Shown: positions 35,551-47,596 of the stretch, one piece after another
Numbering within the stretch: the stretch's first letter is position 1
Layout of the letters: each line of letters begins with the position of its first letter
Program-made: the position numbers and the translations under genes
Source of the DNA: Eulemur rufifrons
Taxonomy: Eukaryota > Chordata > Mammalia > Primates > Lemuridae
Assembly: GCF_041146395.1 (NCBI RefSeq)
Contig: NW_027182934.1
Coordinates: 371,001 to 435,000, forward strand
Reading direction: 5' to 3'
Length of the DNA: 64,000 nucleotides
Notes under the pieces: model-generated
Told to the model about the DNA's origin: nothing
Seen by the model: only the letters and a program-made list of their open reading frames with translations
The model's database searches: none

Positions 35551-36207
35551 AACCCTACCCCTCACCCCTAACCATAACCCTGAACATAACACCTGACCCT
35601 GATCCCATTGCTCACCTTAAAATGTAAATCTCACCATAACCCTAAATTTAACCCCTTATCATAACGTTAATGCATAACACTTACCCTGAGAACAACTCTT
35701 ATCTCTGAATTCTAACCCTAACTCCAAGCCATAACCATAACACCTAATCCCTAATGCGAATTCTAAACTGCTAACCCTAACCTTAAACCTACCATCAAAC
35801 CAAACATTACCCTAGCCCCTAACTTTAAAACTATGCCTAAAAATAACCCTAACACTTCACCCTTAATCCTAACCCCTAACTCTAACCCTAACCCTATCCC
35901 TAAGACGCTAACCATAACCCTAACTGTTAACCCTCACCCTAACACGTAACCCTGAACTTAACCCTAAACCTTAACACTAACCCTTAACCCTAACCCTAAG
36001 CCAAACCCTTAACCATAATCCTATCCTTTAACCCTAAACGCTAACCCTAATATTAACCCCAACCCTAAACCTAACCCTAGCACCCTAACCCAAACCCAAC
36101 AACTAACCCCTATCCCTAACACTAACCCTAACTCCTAATCCCTAGGACCTAACCCTGACTCGAACCATAATCCCAAACTCCAAACCCCTAACCCAAACCC
36201 TAACCCT

Positions 36208-36396
36208 GATTCTCACACTACTTCCATTCTCAGAGTGAAGCAAGCCTACAATACAGCTATACTATGCGTGAGATGAGGCTCCACCTGAGTCCTGCATGTA
36301 GGTCCTTTCCCAAGGATCAGGGAACGATTTTGTGCTTTCGTGGAGACTCCGACAGCACCCTTCTCACCGTAGATAAAACAGGTCCTGTGCCCTTAA
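36208..36396 (-). repeat. Island A, inverted
   Basis: It is full length, from GATTCTCACACTACTTCCAT to ACAGGTCCTGTGCCCTTAAA. ACTACTTCCATTCTCAGAG resembles the A island of the 3,434-bp array more than the older A islands do. Confidence 0.8.
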
Positions 36397-36901
36397 ACTA
36401 AAAGCTAAATCTCAGCCCTAACACTAACACTAACCCCTAACGGTAAACATAAGCTCCGACCGTAACGCTGAACACGAACTCTAAAACCTTACCCTAAACC
36501 TAAGCCCTAACCCTAACACTAACCCCTAAACATAACACTAACCATGAACCCTAAACCTAACCCTAACCATAACACTTAACGCTAACCCTAAAGCCTACAC
36601 GAAGACTTATTCCTAACACTAACAAAAACCCTAGCCCTTAGTCTTGATCCTTATCATTAACCCTCACACTAGCCCTTAACCCTAACCCTAATCCTAATCT
36701 TTAACCCTAAAGCTAAAACTTAAGCCTAACACTGTACCAAACGCTAAACCTTAACCTTAACCCTAACCCTAAAACATAACCATAAACCTGACTGTAACGG
36801 TTAAACCTAACACTAACCTTTAACCCTAACCACTGACCTTCAGAACGCACCCTAACACTAACCTTCATCCCTAAACATTACCATAAACCTACCCCTAAAT
36901 C

Positions 36902-39900
36902 TAATTCTCAGACTTCTTGCTTTCTCAGAGTTTAGAAAGCCTACAATTCTCCCACGTCATGAGTAAAAGGAGGCTCTGCCACTGTGTCCTGCAAGAAACC
37001 CGGGGGCCCATAACTAGTGCATGATAGAGCGGGTTCCCAGTGGCAATCCTAGTCCCTAACCCCCCCCTCCTGGTGAAGACAGGGCCCGTGCACTAAGCAA
37101 AAACACTATCCCTAACAGATAACCCTAACTCCAAACATAAAACCTAACCCTGATCCTGTTGCTCACCTTAAAACATAAACCTAACCATAACACTAATTTA
37201 TCCCCTTATGTTAACGTTAATGCATAGCACCCAAAGAAGAAGCCCTATCCCATAATTCTAAACCTAACCCCTAGCCATAACCATAACACCTCATCCATAT
37301 TCTAAAGTGCCAACCCTAAACTTCAACCTACCATCAACCCTAACCCTAACCCTAACCCTTAACCCTAAGCCCTCACCCTAACACTAATCTTCATCCCTAA
37401 ACCGTGCCGTAATCCTAACCCGAAATCTAATTCTCAGACTTCTTGCTTTCTCAGAGTTTTGAAAGCCTACAATCCTACTAAGCCATGCATGAAAGCCCGC
37501 TCTGCGACAGTGTCCTGCAGGAAACCAGAGGCCCATACACTGCATACGATAGAGTAGGTTACCAGCGACCATCACAGACCCCTATCTTTGCCTCCTAGTG
37601 CATACAGGGCCCGTGCCCAGAGCATAAACCCTACCCCTCACCCACAAGACTAACCCAGAACATAACACCTAACCCTGATCATACTGCTCACCTTAAGAGG
37701 TAAAGCTCACCATAACCCTAACTTTAACACCTTATCTTAACGTTAATGCATGACACCCTGAGAAAAAGCACTATACTGTAATTCTAACGCTAACTCCTAG
37801 CCATAACCATAACACCTGATCCCGAATTCTGAAACGCCAACCCTAACCTTAACCCTACCAACAACACTAACACTAACCCTAACACCTTACCCTAACCCTA
37901 CGCATAAAAATAACCCTAACCGTTGATCCTTAGTCATAACCCCTAACCTTAACCCTAACACTTAACCCTAATCCCAAGCCTAACCATTAAACATAACCCT
38001 AACACTTAACCTTAAACCTAACCTTTACCTTAATGCCTAGAGATCTAACCCTAACACTGACTTACAGTTAACACTAACCCTAACCCCCTAATGTTAACCT
38101 TAAACCTGAACCATAAACCTAACCCTTAAACCTAATCCTATCCCTAACCCCCTAACCCTATCCCTGTTAACCCTCACCCTAAACCTTAACCCTGACCCTA
38201 ACCCTAAACCTGAACCCTTACCCTAAGCCTAACCCTTAACCCTAACCCTATCCCTTAACCCTAACGCCTAACCCTAACGCTAACTCCAAACCTAAACCTT
38301 ACCCTGGCCCCCTAAACCAGAGTTAACACCTAACCCGTAACACTAACTCTAACCCTAACCACTAATCCCTAGCACCTAACCCTGACTCCAAGCCTAACCC
38401 CTAACTCGAAACCCCTAACCCCAACCCTAACCCTAATTCTCACACTACTTCCATTCCCGAGTGAAGCAAGCCTACAATACAGCCATGCCATGTGTGAGAT
38501 GAGGCTCCGCCTGAGTCCTGCATGTAGATCTTGTCCCAGGGCCCAGGGAATGATGTTGTGCTTTCGTGATGACTCCGACCGCACCCCTCTCACCGTAGAT
38601 TAACCAGGTCCTGTGCCCTTAAACTGACCGATAAATCTAAGCCCTACCACCAACGCTAACCCCTGACCCTGAACCTAAGCCCCGAGCCTAAAGCCCAACA
38701 CTAACTCTAAACCCTTATCCTAAACCTAATCCTTAACCCTAATGCTAACCCCTAAACGTAACCCTAACCGTGACCAGTAAACCTAACCCTAACCTCTAAC
38801 ACAAACCCTAACACATAACTCGAACCCTAAAGCTAACCCTAACCCATAACCCTAAACCTAAACCCTAACCCTAACTCTTAACCTTAACCCTAACCGTTAA
38901 CTCTCACGCTAACCTTTAATCCTAACCCTAATCCTAATCTTCAACCGTAAACCTAACACTTAACCCTAACCCTGTACCCTAACCCTATACCAAACCCTAA
39001 CCCCTCATCTTAACCCTAACCGTAAACCTCAACCCTAAACCGAACTGTAACCGTTAAACCTAAGAGTAACCTTTAACCCTAACCCTAAGCCCTCACCCTA
39101 ACACTAAACTTCATCCTTAACCCTAACCAGAATCCTAACCCTAAATCTAATTCTCAGACTTCTTGCTTTCTTAGAGTTTAGAAAGCCTGCAATCCTCCCA
39201 TGCCATGCGTGAAAGGAGGCTCTACCACTGTGTCCTGCATCAAACCTACGGGCCCATACCCAGAGTACGATACAGTGGGATCCTGGTGACAATCCCAGTC
39301 CCCTAACCTCCCCCCACCCCCGCCTAAGGCAGACAGGGCCCGTGCGCTAAGCATAAACAATACCTGTAACAGATATCCCTCACCGTGAACATAACACCTA
39401 ACCCTGTTCCTATTTCTCCCCTTAACACGTAAACCTCACCATGAGCCTAACTTTAACCTCTTATCCTAACGTTAGTGCATAACCCATTTCCTGAGAACAA
39501 CACCTATCCCATAATTCTAACCCTATCTCCTAGTCGTCACTGTAACACCTAATCCCTAACCCTAATTCTAAACCGCTAACTCTAACCGTAACCCTGCCTA
39601 CAACCCTAACACTGACAGTAACCCTTACTTCTAACCCCAACGCTATGCCTAACAAAAACCCTTAACCCTTCACCCTAACCCCTGAGCATTACCCTAACCT
39701 TTAACCGTAATCCTAATCCTAACCATTAAACCTAACCCTAGCTCTTAAAGCTAACCCTAAACCTTACCCTCACGACTAGACCTAACCCTGACACTAACCT
39801 AACACCTAACCCTAACCATAACCCCTACAGCTAACCTTAACCCTGAACCCTAAACCTAACCCTAACACTGAACCCTCACTATATCCCCAACCTCTAAGCC

Positions 39901-40962
39901 TAATCCTAACCGTTAACCCTCACCCTAACACTTAAACTGGACCATAACACTAAACATTAACCCTAACACTAAACTTTAACCCTAAACCTGAGCCCAACCC
40001 TTAACCCTAATCCTATCCTTTTACCCTAAACCTAACTCCTAAACCTAACCCTAAGACTAACCCCAATCCTAATTCTAACCATACCCCTTCATAAAACACT
40101 AACTCCTAACCCTAACACTTACCAAAAACCCTAATCGCTAATCCCTAACACTAACGCTTAACCTTTACCGTAACCGTTAACCCTCACCCTAACCCTTAAC
40201 GCTGACCCTAACCTTAACCTTTAATCTAAGCCTGACCTTAACCCTAACAGTAAGGAAAACCCTCACGCCAACCTTATCCCTTATCCCTAACCCTAACACT
40301 ACAGCTAAAAATAACACTAACCTTTGATCCTTAAACCCAACCCCTAACACTTACTTTAACCCCAAACCCTAACCCTAATCCTAAGCATTAAACCTAACCC
40401 TATCTCTTAACCCTTACTCTAACGCCTAGATCTAACCCTAAAATCTAACCTACCACCTAATCCTAACCTTAAGCCCTAATGCTAACTCTAACCCTGAACC
40501 CTAAACCTACCCGTAAACCCTTAACACTAACCCTATCCATAAACCTTAACCCTGACCCTAACCATTACCCGCACCCAAGCATTTAACCCTGACCCTAACC
40601 CTAATCCTTAACGATAAACTTAACACTAAACCCCAACCCTAAGCCCAACACTTAACCCTAATCCTAACCCTTGACCCCTAACCCTAAACCTAAGCCTAAC
40701 CCCAACCTGAACCCTTAATCTTGACCCTTACCCTTAACCCTCACACTAACCCTACTCCTAATCTTTAACCATGAAGCTAACACTGAAGCCTACCCCTGTG
40801 CCAAACGCTAAACCCAAACCTTAACCCGAACCCTGAGACTTAACCGTAAACTTAACTGTAACTGTTAAACCTAACACTAACCTTTAACCCCAACCCCTAA
40901 CCCAAGACCCCACCCTGACACTAATCTTCATCCCTAAACATTACCAGAATCCTACCCCTAAA
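36902..40962 (-). repeat. Inverted, diverged copy of the 3.4-kb unit
   Basis: Reading left to right the islands are B3 (about 36,902-37,102), B2 (37,427-37,628), A (38,434-38,621) and B1 (39,147-39,356), the exact reverse of the array order. Their spacings (about 525, 1,005 and 715 bp) match the array's B2-B3, A-B2 and B1-A spacings (522, 1,006 and about 731 bp). The next B3/B2 pair follows at 40,963 and 41,497. The B1 to B3 gap is about 1,820 bp instead of 1,174, so the copy is about 0.6 kb longer. The unit architecture therefore predates the inversion at 28.5 kb. Confidence 0.8.
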
Positions 40963-41171
40963 TCTAATTCTCAGAGTTCTTGCTTTCTCAGAGTTTAGAA
41001 AGCCTACAATCCTCCCATGCCATGAGTAAAAGGGGGCTCTGCCACTGTGTCCTGCATGAAACCCAGGAGCCCATACCCAGCGTACGATAGAGTGTGTTCC
41101 CGGGGACAATCCCATCCCCCTAACCCCCGCCCCCCGCCCAGTGCAGACAGGGCCCGTACGCTAAGTATAAA
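40963..41171 (-). repeat. Island B3, inverted, start of a second partial unit
   Basis: It is full length, with AGTAAAAGGGGGCTCTGCC and GGACAATCCCATCCCCCTAA, both features of B3 in the + strand array. Confidence 0.8.
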
Positions 41172-41496
41172 CACTACCCCTAACAGATAACCTTCACCCT
41201 GAACATAACACCTAACCCTGATCCTATTGCTCACCTTAAAACATAAACCTCCCCGTAACCCTAACTTAGCCCCTTAACTTAACGTGAATGCATAACACCT
41301 TGAGAAGAAGCCCTATCCCGTAATTCTAATCCTAAACCATAGTCATAACCGTAACACCTCATCCCTAATTCTAAAACGTCAAACCTAACCTTCACCCTAC
41401 CAGCAACCCTAACCCTAACCCTAACCCCTAACCCTAAGCCCTCACCCTAACCACTAATCTTCATCCCTAAACCGTGCCGTAATCCTAACCCGAAAT

Positions 41497-41697
41497 CTAA
41501 TTCTCAGACTTCTTGCTTTCTCAGAGTTTTGAAAGCCTACAATCCTACTAAGCCATGCATGAAAGCCGGCTCTGCCACAGTGTCCTGCATGAAACCCAGA
41601 GGCCCATACACTGCGTGCGATAGAGTGGGTTCCCAGCGACCATCACAGACCCCTAACTTCGCCTCCTAGTGCATACAGGGCCCGTGCCCTAAGGATA
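41497..41697 (-). repeat. Island B2, inverted
   Basis: It is full length. CTACTAAGCCATGCATGAAAG and GCATACAGGGCCCGTGCCC identify it as the B2 type, about 530 bp after B3 as in the array. The filler after it still follows the inverted unit (for example the AGAGATCTAACC site near 42,111) until about 42,290. Confidence 0.8.
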
Positions 41698-42290
41698 AAC
41701 CCTACCCCTCACCCATAACCCTAACCCAGAACATAACACCTAACCCTGATCCTACTGCTCACCTTAACAGGTAAAGCTCACCGTAACCCTAACTTTAACC
41801 CCTTATCTTAACGTTAATGCATGACACCCTGAGAACAAGACCTGTACCGTAAATCTAACGCTAACTCCTAGCCATAACCATAACACCTAATCCCTAATTC
41901 TGAAACGCCAACCCTAACCTTAACCCTACCAACAACACTAACACTAACCCTAACCCCTTACGCTAACCCTACGCCTAAAAATAACCCTAACCTTTGATCC
42001 TGAGTCATTACCCATAATCTTAACCCTAATCCTCAACCCTAATCCCAATCCTTAACCATTAAACTTAACCCTAACTCTTAACCCTAACCCTGACCTTTAC
42101 CCTAATGCCTAGAGATCTAACCGCAACACTGACCTACAGTTACACTAACCCTACCCTCTAATGCTAACCTTAAACCTGAAACATAAACCTAACCCTTAAC
42201 CCTAACCCTATCCCTAACCCCCTTACCCTAACTCTAACTGTTAACCCTCACCCTAACCCTCAACCTTGACCCTAACCTTAAACCTTAATC

Positions 42291-42822
42291 CTAACCATGC
42301 GTTTCATGAGCCTCTGCCTTTGTCCTGCGTGACAGTTGAAGCCCAACACCCAGGGTAAGATGAAGTGGGGACGCAGCCTTGCTCCACACCCACAGTGCCC
42401 CGTACATTAGACGGGGCCCGTGCCCTAACACACACCGTTAAACGTAAGCCCTAACCCTATCACTAAACCAAACCCTTCGTAAGCCCCGAATCTAACTCCT
42501 AACAGTAACCCTAATCCCTGACCCTTACTCTTGCCTCTCACCCTAAACCTAAACCCAACCACTAAACATAATCCTAATCTCTAACCCTAACAGTAATCCT
42601 AACCCTAATTCTAACCTAAAACCCTAACCCCTAAATCTAATCCTAGTCCCTAACACCTAACCTTACCCTAAACCGAATTCCAATTCTCAGAGTTCTTCAA
42701 TTCAAAAACTTAAAAAAGCCTACAATCCACCAATGCCCTGTCTGAGATGAGCGTCCGCCCCTATGTCCTGCATGACAGGCAGGCGCCAATGCCCAGGGTA
42801 CTATGGAGTGGAGTCCTGGGGT
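42291..42822 (-). repeat. Junction zone of truncated islands between the two satellites
   Basis: At about 42,290 the inverted unit breaks off into an island fragment (about 42,296-42,432: CATGCGTTTCATGAGCCTCT to GGGCCCGTGCCCTAA) that lacks its AGCCTACAAT end. About 240 bp of CCCTAA-like filler follows. A second fragment (about 42,676-42,822) begins with CAATTCTCAGAGTTCTTCAA and is cut off at GAGTCCTGGGG. The next bases, TCTGTAGGCTTGCTAAACT, are the start of the 95-bp satellite in the opposite orientation. Confidence 0.75.
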
Positions 42823-45800
42823 CTGTAGGCTTGCTAAACTCCAGTTTGGAAGAATTGCTATAGTCATATATAGGGATGCTTACATTTACTTATAGAAAGC
42901 AACTATTGATGTGTGATTTGTAGGCTTGCCTTACTCTAGTTTGGATGAAGAAGCTGAATCATATATAGGAATATTAGCCTTGAGTTAGAGGAAGCATCTA
43001 TGGGGGGTGCTTTTTTGGCTTGTTAAACTCTGGTTTGGAAGAAGTTCGAGAGTCTTATATAGGAACAATATCATTCATTCAGAGAAAGCAATTATAGGGA
43101 GTTGGTTTGTAGGCTTGCTAAGCTCTAGTTTGGAGGAAGGCGAGAGTCATATATAGGAACGCTTACGTTCACATAAAGCGTCTATGGGGGGACGGATTCT
43201 AGGCTTCCTAAACTCTAGCTTGGAAAAAGAGGAGTTATGTATAGGAACTCTCGGCGGGGGATTTGTAGCATTGCTAAAATCTTAGATTGGAAAAGTTGCG
43301 AGAGTCATACATAGGAATGTTAACATTCACTCAATGAAAGCAACTATAAGGGGTGCTTTCCAGGCTGGCTACACTCTAATTTGGAAAAAGTGCGACAGTC
43401 ATATATAGGAAGGCTTATATTCACTCAGACAAAGCAATTATGTGTAGGTGTATAGTAGGCATGCTAACTCTAGTTTGGAAAATTTCGAGAGCCATGTATA
43501 AGAAAGCTTACAGTAACTTAGAGAAAGCAACGAACAGGGGTGGAGTGTAGACTTGCTAAACTCTAGTTTGGAGGAAGTGCCATAGTCATATATAGGAACG
43601 CTTAAATTCGTTCAGAGAAAACAGCTGTCGGGGATTGGTTTGTAGACTTATTCAACTCTAGTTTGGAAGAAGTGCGAGAGACATATATAGGAATGTTTAC
43701 ATTGACTCAAAGAAAGCAACTATGGGGGAGTGTTATTTTGGCATGCCAGATGTTAGTTAAGAAGAGGTACAAGACTCATATATAGGAACGCTTACATTCA
43801 CACAGCGAGAGCAACTACGGAGTAGTGTCAGGTAGACATATTAAAGTCTAGTTTGGGAGAAGTTCCAGAGTCCTATATAGGAAAGGTAACAGCCACTTTG
43901 AAAAAGCAAGTCTTGGCGGGTGGTTTGTAGGCCTGCAAAACCCTGTTTTGGTTGAAGTGTGAGAGTCATATATGAGAACGCTTACATTCACTCAGAGAAA
44001 GCAATGATGGGGTGTTTGTAGGCTTACTAAACTGCAGTTTGGAAGAAGCAGGAGAATCACATATAGGAGCACATACATTTTGACGCACTGAAAGTAACTA
44101 TGGGGTGGTGTTTTATAGGCATGCTAAACTCTAGTTTGGACGAAGTTTGAGAATCACATATAAGAAAGCTTAGAGTCACTTAGAGAAAGCAAATCTCTGG
44201 GTGTGGAATGTAGGCCTGCTAAACTCTATTTTGGTTTAAGAGTGAGAGTCATATATGGGAAGGCTTACATTCCCTCAGAGAAAGCAACGACGGCGTGGTG
44301 GTTTGTAGGCATACTAAACTCTAGTTTGGAAGAAGTAGGAGAATGATATATGGGAACGCTTACATTCGCGTAGAGAAAGCAATTATGGGGTGGCGTTTTT
44401 GTAGCCATGCTAATCTCTAGTTTGGAAGAAGTTAAGGAGTAATATATAGGAAAGGGTACAGTCATAGTAACCAACTCTCGGGGGATGTTTTGTACACCTG
44501 CAAAACTCCAGTTTGGAAGTGGGAGAGAGTCATATTGGGGACCGCGTGCATTCACTCAGAGAAATCAACGATGGGATTGTGATTTGTAGGCATAGTCAAC
44601 TCTAGTTTGGAAGAAGTACGAGAATTGTATATAGGAACGCTTACCTTCACGCAGAGAAAGCAACTATGGAGTGATGTTTGTATGCCTACTAAAATATAGT
44701 TTGGAGGAAGTTCGAGAGCCATATCTGGGAAGCTTACAGTCACTTAGAGAAAGCAACCCTCGGGGGTGTTTCGTAGGCCTGCTAAACTCTATTTTCAATG
44801 AAGTGTTAGAATAATATATGGGAACTCAGTGAAAGCAACGTTGTGGTTGTGGTTCCTAGAAGAAGCAAGAGAATCACATGTAGAACCGCTTACATTCCGG
44901 CACCGAATGCAACTATGGGGTGGTGTTTTGTAGGCTTGCAAAACTCTAGTTTGGACGAAGTTTGAGAGTCATATATAGGAAAGTTTACAGTCACGTAGAG
45001 AAAGCAACTCTCTGGGTGTGGAATGTAGACTTATTTTGGTTGAAATAGAGTTATTTTGGTTGAAGTGTGAGAGTCATATATGGGAACGCTTACATTCACT
45101 CAGAGAAAACAACGTTTGGGTGGTGGTTTGTAGGGCATACTAAACTGTAGTTTGGAAGAAGTACGAGAGTCCTATATAGGAACACTTACATTCACACAGA
45201 GAAAGCACTTATGGCATCAGGTTTTGTAGGCATGCTAAACTGCAGTTTGGAAGAAGTTGGAGAACCTTATACAGGAAAGATTACCGTCACCTAGGGAAAG
45301 CAACTCTCGGGAGATTTTTTTTGTACACATGCTAAACTCTAATTTGGATGAAGTGTGAGAGTCAAACATGGGACCGCTTACATTCCCTCAGAGAAACAAC
45401 ACTGGGGTGGTTTTTGTAGGCATACTAAATAGTTTGGAAGAAGTACGAGAATGATATTTGGGAAGGCTTACATTCACACAGAGAAAGCAACTACGGGGTG
45501 GTGTTTTGTAAGCATGCTATAGTTTGGAAGAAGTTCCAAACCTGAACAGTCATTTAGAGAAAGCAACTCTTGGTGGGTGATTTTTAGGTCTGCTAAATTG
45601 TATTTTGAAAGAAGTACCAGAGTCATATATACTAATGCTTACATTCATGCAAAGAAAAAACCATGGGGTGATGTTTTGTGGGCATGTTAACCTGTAGTTT
45701 GGAAGAAGTTGGAGAGTCTTATTTAGGAAAGCTTACAGTCACCTAGAGAAAGCAACTCTCGGGAGAGCCTTTCTTGGCCTGCTAAACTCTACTTTGCATC

Positions 45801-47596
45801 AATTGTGAGAGTCAAACATGGGAATGCTTTCATTCATTCAGAGAACGCAACGTTTGGGTGGTGGTTTGTAGGCATTCTAAACTGTATTTTGGAGGAAGTA
45901 CGAGAGTCATGTATATGAACGCTTACATTCATGCAGAGAAAGCAACTGTGGGGTGGTTTCTAGGCATGCTAAACTCTAGTTTGGACGAAGTTTGACAATC
46001 ACATATAAGAAAGCTTAGAGTCGCTTAAAGCAAATCTCTGGGTGTGGAATGTAGGTGTGCCAAACTCCATTTTGGTTTCAGAGTGAGAGTCATATATGGG
46101 AAGGCTTACATTCACTCAGAGAAAGCAACGATGGTGTGGTCGTTTGTAGGCGTACTGAACTCTAGTTTGGAAGAAGTAGGAGAATGATATATGGGAACGC
46201 TTACATTCATGCAGAGAAAGCAATTATGGGGTGGCTTTTTTGTAGCCATGCAAATCTCTATTTTGCAAGAAGTTAAAGAGTAATATATAGGAAAGCGTAC
46301 CGTCATTTATAGAAACCAACTTTCGGGGGATGATTTGTAGGCCTGCAAAACTCTACTTTGGAAGAAGGGGGAGAGTCATATGGGGGACTAGGTATATTCA
46401 CTCGGAGAAATCAACGATGGGGTTGTGGTTTGTAGGCATACTAAACTCTAGTTTGGAAGAAGTACGAGAATCATTTATAGGAACGCTTACATTCATGCAG
46501 AGAAAGCAACTATGGAGTGATGTTTGTATGCCTACTAAACGATAGATTGGAGGATGTTCGAGAGTCATATCTGGAAAGCTTACAGTCATTTAGAGAAAGC
46601 AACTCTCTGGGGGTGGTTCGTAGGCCTGCTAAACTCTATTTTCAATGAAGTGTTCGAATCATATACAGGAATGCTTACATTCACTCAGAGAAAGCAACGT
46701 TGGGGTGGCCGTTTTTGAGCATACTAAACTCTACTTTGGAAGAGGTACGAGAGACATACATAGGAACGCTTACATTAACACAGAGAAAGCAAATACGGGG
46801 TGCTGTAGTGCAGGCATGCTAAACTATAGATTGGAAGAAGTTCGAAAGCTGACAGTCACTTAGAGAAAGCAACTCTTGGCGGGTGATTTTTAGGTCTGCT
46901 AAATTGTATTTTGAAAGACGTACAAGAGTCATATATACAAACGCTTACATTTATGCAGAGAAAGAAACTATGGGGTGATGTGTTGTTGGCATGCTAAACT
47001 GCAGTTTGAAAGGACTTCCAGAGTGTTATATAGGATAGCTACAGTCATCTAGAGAAAACAACACTCGGGACAGCTTTGCAAGCCTCTAAACACTAATTAG
47101 CAGCAATTGTGAGAGTCAAATATGGGAACGCTTACATTCACGGAGAGAACACAACGTTTGGGTGGTGGTTTGTAGGCATAATAACTGTAGGTCGGAAGAA
47201 GTAGGAGAGTCATATATATGAACAGTTACATTCACGCAGAGAAAGAAACTGTTGGGTGGTGTATGTACGCATGTTAATCTATACTTTGGAGGAAGTTTGA
47301 GAGTCATATCTGGGGAAAATTACAGTCACATAGCTAAATCAACCATCGGGGACTGGTTTGTAGGTCTGCTAAATTCTATTTTGGAAAAAGTGATTCATAT
47401 AAGGGAATGCTTATGTTCACTCAGAGAAAGCAACGATGCGGTGGTGTATTGTTGGCATGCTAAACTTTAGTTTGGAAGAAGTTCGAGAGTTTTACATAGG
47501 AAAGCTTACATTCACCTAGAGAAAGCAACTCTCAGGATGTGGTTTATAGGCCTGGTGAACTCTAATTTGGATCAAGTGTGAGAGTCATACATATGA
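42823..47596 (+). repeat. 95-bp satellite, left block (left arm of a large inverted repeat)
   Basis: These are tandem subunits of about 90-96 bp built from TGTAGGCTTGCTAAACTC, TAGTTTGGAAGAAG, GAGAGTCATATATAGGAA, CGCTTACATTCACTCAGA and GAAAGCAACTATGGGG. Subunits vary by substitutions and by loss of 10-30 bp. From 43,539 on, the block is the reverse complement of sequence in the right block: 43,539-45,934 pairs with about 61,586-64,000, and 45,935-47,596 pairs with about 52,446-54,105 and equivalent repeat copies. TATATA strings recur once per subunit, but nothing else suggests promoters. No gene is visible. Confidence 0.9.
45029..45064 (+). repeat. Micro-duplication TTATTTTGGTTGAA
   Basis: A 14-base string is repeated 20 bp apart (45,031-45,044 and 45,051-45,064). 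The same duplication is present reverse-complemented at 62,455-62,488, where the spacing is 18 bp. Both arms of the inverted repeat therefore inherited it from one source. Confidence 0.85.

Larger units (their letters stand above)
28535..42290 (-). repeat. Old telomere-like satellite, inverted orientation
   Basis: This is degenerate CCCTAA on the + strand with A and B islands reverse-complemented. It is as diverged as 23.05-28.4 kb and clearly older than the 1-20.8 kb array. Island spacing is irregular up to about 36.9 kb. From 36.9 to 41.0 kb the order and most spacings match an inverted 3,434-bp unit. The filler between islands holds only degenerate telomere-like repeat and B leaders; I see no gene. 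Confidence 0.85.
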
